Part shown: piece after piece, positions 46,256 to 54,609 of the stretch
Position numbering within the stretch: the stretch's first letter is position 1
How the letters are laid out: each line of letters starts with the position of its first letter
NCBI GenBank assembly: GCA_947493995.1
Contig: CANLTJ010000002.1
Coordinates: 62,001-126,000 of the forward strand
Length of the DNA stretch: 64,000 bases
Source of the DNA: an uncultured Arachnia sp.
GTDB lineage: Bacteria > Actinomycetota > Actinomycetes > Propionibacteriales > Propionibacteriaceae
Reading direction: 5' to 3'
The notes under the pieces: model-generated
The model's database searches: none
What the model was told of the DNA's origin: nothing
What the model saw: only the letters and a program-made list of their open reading frames with translations
Program-made: the position numbers and the translations under genes

Positions 46256-46516
46256 GCGGTGCTGGTGTCGCTGCGCGCAGTTCGTAGCCGTATTGGCCGC
46301 CAGTACGCGAAACCCCTGAACGTCGAGGAGCTGGCGAATGGGGTTCACATGTCGGCTGGGCGATTGAGCCGCGAGTTCCGGGCGGCGTACGTCGAACCGG
46401 TGTGGTCTCATCGTCGCCACAGTCGTCGATCAGCGACCGACAATCACGGGGAGGAGTGCGGCAACGTGGATACTCCGACGCACCCGGCCGGCATCGTGCG
46501 GGACACTCGTGGGTGA
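46256..46516 (+). pseudogene. AraC-family regulator remnant
   Basis: About 48 residues (RSRIGRQYAKPLNVEELANG, then VHMSAGRLSREFRAAY) match the first helix-turn-helix of AraC/XylS regulators. After VEP the frame continues with unrelated residues (VWSHRRHSRRS) to a stop, so the second HTH motif and the sensor part are missing. It lies in a 541-bp gap between the kinase gene and the YCII gene; the rest of the gap (46075-46255 and 46517-46615) shows nothing recognisable. A full AraC regulator often accompanies YCII genes in actinobacteria, so decay in place is likely. Confidence 0.65.
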
Positions 46517-46615
46517 CGAAGCCCACTATGGACACGGATGTCGAGAATTCGGGTTCGGCTCCGTCTCTGAAGTGAGCGACCAACGGGGTCGCCGACGAAA
46601 GTGGAAAGAGGAACC

Positions 46616-47026
46616 ATGATGGCCAAATACCTATTACTCAAGCACTACCGAGGCGCCCCAGAGTCCACGAGCCACGCCTCCACGGATGGGTGGACACCGG
46701 AGGAGTTCGAGGCTCACATCGCGTACATGAACGACTGGGCTGATCGGCTCAAAGCCAGCGGCGAGTACATGGACGGTCAGGCACTCTCTCCCGACGGCGA
46801 ATGGGTTCGCTCCGACGGCCAGGGGCGCCCACCGGTGACCGACGGCCCCTTCGCGGAGACGAAGGATCTGATCGCCGGCTGGTCGATCATTGATGCGGAC
46901 AGCTACGAGCGAGCACTGGAGTTGGCCGCCGAATTGTCGGCGGCCCCGGGGCCCGGCGGCGAGCCGCTCAACGAGTGGCTGGAGATTCGTCGCTTCCTCG
47001 GTGAGCCGCCCACAGTCACCGAGTGA
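46616..47026 (+). CDS. YCII/DGPF-domain protein
   Basis: 136 residues. A small ferredoxin-like-fold protein with the family motif VTDGPFAETKDLIAGWSIID, which names the DGPF group. AKYLLLKHYRG starts the domain. Start ATG at 46616 or 46619, after AAAGAGGA. It is translated with the downstream sigma factor gene (GTGA overlap); DGPF proteins are the fixed partners of ECF42 sigma factors. The biochemical role is unknown. Confidence 0.9.
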   Translation: MMAKYLLLKHYRGAPESTSHASTDGWTPEEFEAHIAYMNDWADRLKASGEYMDGQALSPDGEWVRSDGQGRPPVTDGPFAETKDLIAGWSIIDADSYERALELAAELSAAPGPGGEPLNEWLEIRRFLGEPPTVTE

Positions 47027-48237
47027 GCATGGACGATTCCGAACTGCGCCAACTCGTCCCTCGGGTGTTGAGCGTCCTCGTACGTCGTGGTGCAGACTTC
47101 GCGACGGCCGAGGACGCTGTGCAGGAGGCGCTGATACGGGCGCTTTCCGCATGGCAGGAAGATCCCCCGTCGGATCCCGAGGGCTGGCTCATCACCGTCT
47201 CCTGGAGAGTGTTCATCGACCTGACACGCGCCGACGATACCCGCCGGAAGCGGGAGGCACGGTTCCACTCCAGCGACCCGCCTCCCGGTGACGTCCCGAC
47301 GGCGGATGACACCCTGCACCTGTATTTTCTGTGCGCACATCCAGACCTCACTGCGTCATCGGCGGTTGCGTTGACGCTTCGCGCCGTGGGCGGACTCACC
47401 ACTGCTCAGATTGCCCAGGCGTATCTCGTGCCTGAGAGCACCATGGCGCAACGCATCAGCCGGGCCAAGCGTACGGTCAGCCGGGCGGGGCTCGGCCCAT
47501 CCGGCCACCTGCGGACTGTGACGCACGTGCTGTACCTCGTCTTCAACGAGGGATACTCGGGCGACGTTGACCTGACATCTGAGGCAATCCGCCTCACGCG
47601 GCAACTCGCCGAATCAACCAACGACACCGAAGTACACGGTCTACTGTCCCTGATGCTCCTGCATCATGCCCGACGAAGCAGTCGCACCCAAAGCGATGGC
47701 AGAATCGTGCCGCTCGCGGACCAGAATCGCAGCCTCTGGGACACCGAACTCATCGGTGAGGGCGTCGCCATTCTACAATTCGCCCTCGCGAGAGACCGAC
47801 TCGGCGAGTACCAGGCGCAGGCGGCGATAGCTGCACTCCACGCGGACGCCCCCAGCGTCCATGAAACCGATTGGGTGCAGATCGTTGAGTGGTACGACCA
47901 ATTGCTTCTTTTTGCGGACACCCCGATCACCCGACTCAACCGGGCTGTCGCCGTCGGCGAGGCGGACGGGGCACCTGCGGGGCTGGCGGCCCTGGCCGAA
48001 ATCGAGGGAACGGTTCTCCGTCACGATGCGGTCGCTGCCCATCTTCACGAGCGTAACGGCGAGCTCGCACTCGCTGCCCACCTCTATGCCTCAGCGGCCC
48101 TCAAAGCCCCGAGTCTCGCAGAGCGTGAACACCAGACCCGTCAGGCTGCGAGAGTCAGACAGCTCGTGCAGGCCGATACTACGGGGAGCACAAACTCACA
48201 CCCCGCCGGGGCGCAGAACGACGACAGTACTGCGTGA
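47023..48237 (+). CDS. ECF42-group RNA polymerase sigma factor
   Basis: 404 residues, much longer than ordinary ECF sigma factors. Sigma region 2 (DFATAEDAVQEALIRALSAW) and region 4 (VGGLTTAQIAQAYLVPESTM, AQRISRAKRTV) fill the first 165 residues. The C-terminal 230 residues (LYLVFNEGYSGD onward, DUF6596/TPR-like) are the regulatory extension of ECF42, which replaces an anti-sigma factor. The adjacent DGPF gene supports the group assignment, and such sigma factors usually drive their own DGPF gene (family knowledge). Confidence 0.92.
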   Translation: MSMDDSELRQLVPRVLSVLVRRGADFATAEDAVQEALIRALSAWQEDPPSDPEGWLITVSWRVFIDLTRADDTRRKREARFHSSDPPPGDVPTADDTLHLYFLCAHPDLTASSAVALTLRAVGGLTTAQIAQAYLVPESTMAQRISRAKRTVSRAGLGPSGHLRTVTHVLYLVFNEGYSGDVDLTSEAIRLTRQLAESTNDTEVHGLLSLMLLHHARRSSRTQSDGRIVPLADQNRSLWDTELIGEGVAILQFALARDRLGEYQAQAAIAALHADAPSVHETDWVQIVEWYDQLLLFADTPITRLNRAVAVGEADGAPAGLAALAEIEGTVLRHDAVAAHLHERNGELALAAHLYASAALKAPSLAEREHQTRQAARVRQLVQADTTGSTNSHPAGAQNDDSTA

Positions 48238-48572
48238 AAGAGGTAGGTCACGTCACCCATCTGACGTCATCTCAGCTGGGCTCCCATGTCCCGTGAGTTG
48301 AGCAAGTTCAACCATCGCCTTGCCCGTAGGGTCATGGATCCGCTGGCAACGAGATAGGCCACCCGGGCGCGATTCAGGGCGCTCCACGGGCGGCCTGGAC
48401 GTCGCGGCGAGAACCTCATCTTCGAGCTGTGGACCACATTGGCTCCGAACTGACCGCGCTCTACCCCCCAGCAACCTGACGCTCCGCCTGACCGCTTCCC
48501 TCGCCAGGAACACAAGGAGGCGGGGCCGGTCCCCTCGTAAGGAACCGGCCCCGCCCACTGATCAGCGACGAA
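48238..48572. other. Intergenic stretch between sigma-factor and GH101 genes
   Basis: 335 bp between convergent genes. Apart from the GH101 terminator at its right end I see no gene. A minus-strand open frame (48267-48515) is Arg/Ser-rich and resembles nothing I recognise; it may be decayed sequence. Confidence 0.5.
48519..48555 (-). terminator. GH101 gene terminator
   Basis: A perfect 12-bp stem, GGCGGGGCCGGT at 48519-48530 with its complement at 48544-48555. The loop itself can fold further. It lies 17 nt beyond the GH101 stop on the minus strand. Confidence 0.75.
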
Positions 48573-51500
48573 CTATGTGAACAACACGATGTTGTTGAAC
48601 ACCCACTTCGTCACAACTTGGTAGCTGTACCCCCCGCCCGGCAGCGGAGTCGACTCGACCACGCCATCGGTACGCAGGTAGCTACGGCAACCATTGCGGC
48701 CAGTCGCCGGTGTGTCGCACTCGGTGTACCACTGGCGCCCATCCGACGACGTCCAGGTGTTCGTGTAGCCCAGCGGGTTGTTGGCCCACAGTGAACGCTT
48801 GGACGGGAGATAGGTCAGGTTGTTGTGGAACCAACCGGTCGTCTGCTCGAACTGGCCGTTCTGAGCCGTCACGACGGTTGACCAGATCGAGGTCCAGCAG
48901 CGCACCGTTGCCGAGTACGGCTCACACCTGGTGAACCAACGACGCCCGTTGTAGTTGTGGTACCCCGGAGTCTGGTACAGCTTCTCCGGGTAGTCCAACA
49001 CCGGCGGCGCCGGAGTCGTCGGAGGCGTCGTGGCCGTGGATGTCACCGTCGGAGACGTCGTCGCCGTGGAAGTCACCGTCGGAGACGTGGTCACCGTCGG
49101 AGACGTGGTAACCGTCGGAGACGTGGTGGCTGTTGCCGTCACTGTCGGTGTCGGTCCCGTGTCGTCACCACAGATGACGCGGGCCATGGCCCAGTTGCCG
49201 TGATCAGAACCGACGCCGTTGCCACCGTCGGTTAGGCGCAGCGACAACGTGTCGACTCCGGTGATGTCCAGATCGAACTCGACGGGAGTATCTCCGCCGC
49301 TCAGAACTTCGGTCTGCTCACCGAGGAGTTCGTCGTCGCCGTAGACCGCGAACTGCACGGACCCGCCAGTGCCACGGGAGTCATCGACACCCACCGTCGC
49401 CTGGAACCTGGTGCATTCCAGAGCTGACAGATCGTAGTTGATCGTCGAGTTGGCATGGGCGCCGATACCCTTGGGGAACTCTTCCCCGTCCAGCCTCAGC
49501 GGCGGGCCGTCCCCGGCACTGTTCTCACCGTTGGCCGTGTCCCATTCCACCGGTCCCCAGCCATTCGTCGGGGTACCGATGAGATTGCTGCGTAGATCGG
49601 AGAGATAGTTGACGCCCGGCTCCGGAGGCAGGATGACCCTGACCGTTGCCGAGTCCGTGACCGACGACTCATCGCCGTCCACAGTGCCGGAGCCGGTGAA
49701 GACCAACTCCGATTCCATCGCCTCTGTGATGTCGGCGGGAGACGTCACTGTCCACTCCTGAGTGGAGGTCTCACCGAAGGTGAGGTCGGTGGCACCAGCC
49801 GTCGTGACACTGGCTGTCCAGCCTTCGGGAACGTCCAGCGCATGGGTGACATCCGAGACGGCGTCGTTGAAGCCCGTCACCGTGGTGGTCACGGTCAGGT
49901 CGTTACCCGAAATCACCACACCGTCAGCGGTGATGCCTCCTGAGAGGCAGGCCTCGGAATCGGCTTCGCCGATGTCCTCCACCCGCAGGTTGTCCATGGT
50001 CATGTTGTGTTGGGTGTTCGGCCCAGCCAACTTGTCCACGGCGATGTAGGGAACTCCACAGCTCGATGCGTTGAACTCTGTGCTCCATCGGGTGGTGTCC
50101 CGCTCCTCTCCCAGCACGTCGGAGATGGCATTGACCGCAGTGGAACCATCGTCAACGAGGACATCGTGACCCAGGCGGACCCGGTACTGATCCGCATAGG
50201 TGGTCTGGTAGTCGAAGCTGACCCGGTACTTGCGGCCCGCCTCGAAGTTGATGGCACCGGGCGCAGTCTTGAGGATCTCGCCAGTGTTCTCGTTGTTAGC
50301 CATCAGCGACCATGTGCCGTCCAGCACGTTGTCGTTGAGCTTGAAGCCTTCCTGCGGTTGATTCTGCAGGTTGAGGCCCCACCAGCCCTTCTGGGAGTAC
50401 GGCTCGTGCCGCTCGGCAAGCTGCGTACGAGCATCGCCGCCCCGGTTGGTGTAACCGGTGACGAAGGGCCAGTAGCCGACATCGACGTTCTCGAAGTCCT
50501 GGAAGTAGATCGTCTCATCGGTGGCATTCTCGTCGGCGGGTTCCGACCATTCCACAACGCGCAGATCCTCGACCCACACATCCGCCTCGCCGTCGCCGGC
50601 ACGCACCGTGAAGGTCACGGGCGAGGAGCCATCGGTGGTGAAGGTGACACGAACCCGCTGGTAGTTGGTATTGCGTTTCTCATCTGACGCGGTCGAGTTG
50701 TTCACGGTGGAGGCGTTGATCGTGTTGCTCGCCGTGCCATCACTGAAGGTGGAGTAGCCCGCCTCCGTGACGGGAGACGCCTCGACGGTGACCGGGCGCG
50801 TCTGACCCCGATCGATCATGATCCAGGCCCAGGCGCTGTAGGTGCCCGCGTCCAGATCCAGTTCCTGGCTGATCGAGGCCTCATCGGCACCCATCTCAAC
50901 CTCAAAGTTCCCGCGCTCCGTCTTCACGATCTCGACGTCACCGGTCGTGTTGTAGGCCTCCAGGGTTCCGGAGAAGAAGCTGGGATCGTCAAAGCTGGTG
51001 CCCTGACCCCAGTTGGGCTCACGCGGATCCGGGACGTCGGAGGTGGGGTACAGCACGTAGGCCACATCCTCTTCGGCGTCCAAAGTGATTTGGCCGTCGG
51101 CCGGGGTGACGGTCCCGAGGGATTCGCGGCCCGTGTCGGTCAGCTCGAAGAGCTCGAGCTCGCCCTGCGTCGACCATGCGTCGGTCAGATCCCACGTGGT
51201 TTCGCCGCCACCGATGTTGTAGTGGTAGAGGCGATTCTCGCCACCGTCAGTCCACGGCAGCAGGTATGCGCCATCGGTGTAGACCGTTGCACCGTCGTAG
51301 GTAATGGTGCGGTCGGTGGGAATCTCGGTGCCCGAGACGCTGTCGACATCGGAGGTTGCCACCGTGCCGTTGGCGAAGGTGATCTCCGTGTCCTCCCAGT
51401 CGACGATGTCGGACTGCTGCAGGAACTTCACCGGCAGGTTGCGCTCCCAGATGTTGGCGATGAAGTTGTAGTAGTTCACGTCGCCGGTCCAGCCCTCGAA

Positions 51501-53696
51501 ATCCATCAGGTTGGAGTTCGACAGGATTGGGTGCGGGTTCCAGGTGTCTCGCCTCGCGTTGTGGACGAAACGGATGACATCGGACTCAATGCCCTTGTTC
51601 GTCTGTCCGCCGTAGGGCTCATCCTGGGACCAGTGTGACCAGACGCTGTGCTCGGGGAACTTGTTGGACCACTCGGTCGCGATGATCCAGCCCTGATCGT
51701 GCAGTTCATCCGAGAGCCGCTCGCCCTCCCAGCCGGAGGGGTAGTAGACGTCCATGTAGAGCCAGTCCAAATTCTCCGGACGCTCGTTCCAGAACTGTTG
51801 AAAACGTTCCAGCACGTTCTCGGTGGCCAGATCCTTGGGCCCGTTGATGTAGTAGGACTGGTTCATCCACCCCCACGCCCTTTCCGGTGGCATCCGCAAC
51901 AGATCTTCGGAGAACGCATATGCCTCGGAGTACGATTCCGTGGCATTGACGTGGACGCCGAAATGGGCGTTCCAGTTCTCACCCTCCTGTGCAAGCGTCT
52001 CAAGGTCCTCGAATCCGCCCGCACGCTCGTTGTAGTGACCCGCATAGTCCGGGTGCGCGGAGTCGTGACCCTCGGCCTGGTAACCCTTCAGCATCACCTT
52101 CTGGCGCAGGTTGTCGGTGGCCAAGGAGACTCGCTTGGTGTCATCCAGCGTCCGCAGGAACGGGTGCGTTGCCTGCGAGACGATGTTGAACGGAATCCGG
52201 GAGATGACCTCGTTCTTGACATCCTCCATGCCGTGGCTGAGCTCAATGATGTCGCGGGCGGCGATACCAGCGTCCTGCCAGTCCACCTCCCCATCACCAT
52301 TGGCGTCGTCAGTGATTTTCACCTCGAGGTAGGGATCGTCGTCGCGCCCCAGTGAACCGTCGTATTCTTCGACGGCCGCACCGAGCCACGTCCACGTACC
52401 GGCCCAGACGGAACCGTACTTGGTTGACCCGTCCTCGGAGGCAACGATCTGACGCTGCCAGCGGTTGTTACTGCCCTGAACTCGGCCAGCGGCGGTGTCA
52501 TCAGCAGTGTTGTCGTCGGTGGAGTTGCTGTCGAATGCCGCGGCCAGCGTTGAAGTGTTGGCCATCACCATCCAGGAACCCTGCACGCCACCGGCAGCAG
52601 TGGCCGCAACGTTCTCGAAGCGATCACCGTTGACGAGTCGGTTGACGTTCAGCATGCCCGCAGTCAGCTGCGACTCAGCATCGGCCGAGCCCACCGTAAC
52701 CAGGTTGTGGCCCGGGATGCGCAGACGATTCACGTCCAGGTTGGGGTCCACGATATTGGTGAACGTGAGCCTGAAAGTGTCATCGGCCACGGAGGCGACA
52801 GCATCCATTGACACGCCGCTCAAACCGGGGAAAGTCATCGCATAGGTGGCGGACAAGCCATCGTCGGCCACCACGGGATCAGCGACTGTGACAGCCTGCT
52901 CCACCTCATTGATGAGGACCGAGCTGAGGGCCTCGCCCACACGGCCAGCCATCTGCTCCTCGCCCAGGCGGTAATCGACCACCTGCGGGAAGTCGGGGTG
53001 CAGACGAACACTGAAGTCGTCATCGGTGAGTTCGACGGCGCCTTCGGGCACGTCAACAATGATCGCTTCAGGATCCGTCGTCCCGCCGTCGTCAAGGGCG
53101 ACGTCCGCATTGAATTCCGCGAGGGAGGCAACCTCCTCGGAAAGGGAGACGTCTCCACCGGGATTGTTACCACCCCATGAGGACACATACACGACTCTGG
53201 CGCAAGTGGCAGACACCGGTGTATCGAGCACAATGGCGCGCTCCTCACCGGCCGTGGCTTCGTCACCAGGGAAGGAACCCGTGGCCTGCACGGTGTAGTT
53301 CGCGGTCTCACAGTCGCCGGTGGCCGTTTCCAGCCGGTACTCATTCACCCGACCGGAGCCCGTCGAGCTCTGCCTCGGCAGAAGCCGCACTCGCCCAAGG
53401 TTCACCGGTTCGTCGGCGAGTGCAACCGTGATGTGGTGGGGCAGTGGATCCTTGCCGCCCTGCCATTTGGTGTGCCAATAGGTGGCTTCTTCACCGTCGA
53501 GTACAAGATCGCCGGAACCATTGGAGCCCTCGCCCGTCAACTCCTCAGAGCTGACATCGACGACGCTCATGTTCGACTGATTGATCGGCTCGTAGTCGAC
53601 AGCCCGAGCGGTGACGGAAGTCAACGATGCGCTTCCGACAACGAGGGCGGACGCGGCAACCAGAGAGGCCGCGATTCTGAACTTCGGTGGGGACAT
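48573..53696 (-). CDS. Secreted endo-alpha-N-acetylgalactosaminidase (GH101), multidomain
   Basis: 1707 residues. The ATG at 53696 begins a signal peptide (MSPPKFRIAASLVAASALVV). It releases the Gal-beta-1,3-GalNAc core-1 disaccharide from mucin-type O-glycoproteins. The catalytic barrel includes HFGVHVNATESYSEAYAFSE, the probable nucleophile Asp in DWLYMDVYYPSGWEG, the acid/base Glu in GWIIATEWS, and WSHWSQDEPYGG. Other domains are an N-terminal discoidin-like sandwich, two later carbohydrate-binding sandwiches, and an NPCBM-like domain (FPKGIGAHANSTINYDLSAL). A Thr/Ser/Pro/Val linker and the C-terminal four-Cys domain (about residues 1570-1707) follow, the last shared with the subtilisin. 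No LPXTG signal. Its own terminator follows. Confidence 0.92.
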   Translation of the reverse strand: MSPPKFRIAASLVAASALVVGSASLTSVTARAVDYEPINQSNMSVVDVSSEELTGEGSNGSGDLVLDGEEATYWHTKWQGGKDPLPHHITVALADEPVNLGRVRLLPRQSSTGSGRVNEYRLETATGDCETANYTVQATGSFPGDEATAGEERAIVLDTPVSATCARVVYVSSWGGNNPGGDVSLSEEVASLAEFNADVALDDGGTTDPEAIIVDVPEGAVELTDDDFSVRLHPDFPQVVDYRLGEEQMAGRVGEALSSVLINEVEQAVTVADPVVADDGLSATYAMTFPGLSGVSMDAVASVADDTFRLTFTNIVDPNLDVNRLRIPGHNLVTVGSADAESQLTAGMLNVNRLVNGDRFENVAATAAGGVQGSWMVMANTSTLAAAFDSNSTDDNTADDTAAGRVQGSNNRWQRQIVASEDGSTKYGSVWAGTWTWLGAAVEEYDGSLGRDDDPYLEVKITDDANGDGEVDWQDAGIAARDIIELSHGMEDVKNEVISRIPFNIVSQATHPFLRTLDDTKRVSLATDNLRQKVMLKGYQAEGHDSAHPDYAGHYNERAGGFEDLETLAQEGENWNAHFGVHVNATESYSEAYAFSEDLLRMPPERAWGWMNQSYYINGPKDLATENVLERFQQFWNERPENLDWLYMDVYYPSGWEGERLSDELHDQGWIIATEWSNKFPEHSVWSHWSQDEPYGGQTNKGIESDVIRFVHNARRDTWNPHPILSNSNLMDFEGWTGDVNYYNFIANIWERNLPVKFLQQSDIVDWEDTEITFANGTVATSDVDSVSGTEIPTDRTITYDGATVYTDGAYLLPWTDGGENRLYHYNIGGGETTWDLTDAWSTQGELELFELTDTGRESLGTVTPADGQITLDAEEDVAYVLYPTSDVPDPREPNWGQGTSFDDPSFFSGTLEAYNTTGDVEIVKTERGNFEVEMGADEASISQELDLDAGTYSAWAWIMIDRGQTRPVTVEASPVTEAGYSTFSDGTASNTINASTVNNSTASDEKRNTNYQRVRVTFTTDGSSPVTFTVRAGDGEADVWVEDLRVVEWSEPADENATDETIYFQDFENVDVGYWPFVTGYTNRGGDARTQLAERHEPYSQKGWWGLNLQNQPQEGFKLNDNVLDGTWSLMANNENTGEILKTAPGAINFEAGRKYRVSFDYQTTYADQYRVRLGHDVLVDDGSTAVNAISDVLGEERDTTRWSTEFNASSCGVPYIAVDKLAGPNTQHNMTMDNLRVEDIGEADSEACLSGGITADGVVISGNDLTVTTTVTGFNDAVSDVTHALDVPEGWTASVTTAGATDLTFGETSTQEWTVTSPADITEAMESELVFTGSGTVDGDESSVTDSATVRVILPPEPGVNYLSDLRSNLIGTPTNGWGPVEWDTANGENSAGDGPPLRLDGEEFPKGIGAHANSTINYDLSALECTRFQATVGVDDSRGTGGSVQFAVYGDDELLGEQTEVLSGGDTPVEFDLDITGVDTLSLRLTDGGNGVGSDHGNWAMARVICGDDTGPTPTVTATATTSPTVTTSPTVTTSPTVTSTATTSPTVTSTATTPPTTPAPPVLDYPEKLYQTPGYHNYNGRRWFTRCEPYSATVRCWTSIWSTVVTAQNGQFEQTTGWFHNNLTYLPSKRSLWANNPLGYTNTWTSSDGRQWYTECDTPATGRNGCRSYLRTDGVVESTPLPGGGYSYQVVTKWVFNNIVLFT
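49021..49152 (-). repeat. Tandem repeat encoding the GH101 Thr/Pro/Val linker
   Basis: Imperfect repeats of the unit ACCGTCGGAGACGTGGT, period about 18-24 bp, encode the TVTTSP-type linker between the NPCBM-like domain and the terminal four-Cys domain. Such in-frame repeats can change in number by slippage. Confidence 0.75.
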
Positions 53697-53919
53697 CCAT
53701 GTTCCTTCCTGTGACCGCCGGCTCTCCCACGAACAGGCGTACCCATGGGGCGATCCCACTGTAAGTGAGATGTCTGACCAGTGGAAGTCCAACGGCACAA
53801 ATGGACAGAGGAGATACACAATTTGCTCCGGTCCTCCTCATTCCCCCTTTCGGCCTCCAGCACCCACCCTCCACTCGATAGGCTGGAAACGACTGCCACC
53901 GAACAGCTAAGGACTCAAC

Positions 53920-54588
53920 ATGCAAATCTCACGTGAAGCACTGGCGAAGATGGTTGACCACACGCTCCTGAAATCAGATGCCACCCAGGCCCAGGTGTCG
54001 GAACTTGTGGCGGAGGGAAAGGATCTCGGTGCGTACGCCGTCTGCATCTCGCCATCCATGCTGCCGCTATCCGATGACCTCGGACCCCTGAAGTTGGCCA
54101 CGGTGTGTGGATTCCCCTCGGGCAATCACACGCCGGAGACAAAGGCGTTCGAAGCGGCGGAGTCCAGCAAGCTCGGCGCGGACGAGATCGACATGGTGAT
54201 CAACATCGGCCTCCTGAAGGGCGGACAACCCGAGAAGGTGCGCGAGGAGATCGAGGCGGTCCGTGCAGTGACGAGCGGTCTACTGAAGGTCATCGTCGAA
54301 TCGGCAGCCCTCACCGATGAGGAGATCATCGCCGCGTGCGAGGCAGCCGAGACTGCAGGCGCTGACTACGTCAAGACCTCCACCGGCTTCCACCCATCAG
54401 GCGGCGCGAGCGCACACGCGGTGCGACTCATGGCCGAGACCGTCGGCGGCCGTCTCGGGGTCAAGGCATCCGGCGGCATCCGCGACTGGGAGACCGCGCA
54501 GGCGATGGTGGCCGCCGGCGCCACCCGGCTGGGACTGTCGGGGACTCGTTCCGTCCTCGACGGCGCCGTGGCCGACGGCGGGTACTGA
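53920..54588 (+). CDS. deoC: Deoxyribose-phosphate aldolase
   Basis: 222 residues. It cleaves 2-deoxyribose 5-phosphate to glyceraldehyde 3-phosphate and acetaldehyde in nucleoside salvage. The Schiff-base lysine is in [18 protein letters not shown]; the second Lys is in [33 protein letters not shown] opens the barrel. The gene stands alone, divergent from the GH101 gene with a 223-bp gap. Confidence 0.95.
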   Translation: MQISREALAKMVDHTLLKSDATQAQVSELVAEGKDLGAYAVCISPSMLPLSDDLGPLKLATVCGFPSGNHTPETKAFEAAESSKLGADEIDMVINIGLLKGGQPEKVREEIEAVRAVTSGLLKVIVESAALTDEEIIAACEAAETAGADYVKTSTGFHPSGGASAHAVRLMAETVGGRLGVKASGGIRDWETAQAMVAAGATRLGLSGTRSVLDGAVADGGY

Positions 54589-54609
54589 GTCCCCCACCGC
54601 TCACATCAC

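Noticed and set aside
48267..48515. Possible transposase fragment in the gap before the GH101 gene
   Set aside because: Arg/Ser-rich frame without any transposase motif; no terminal repeats.
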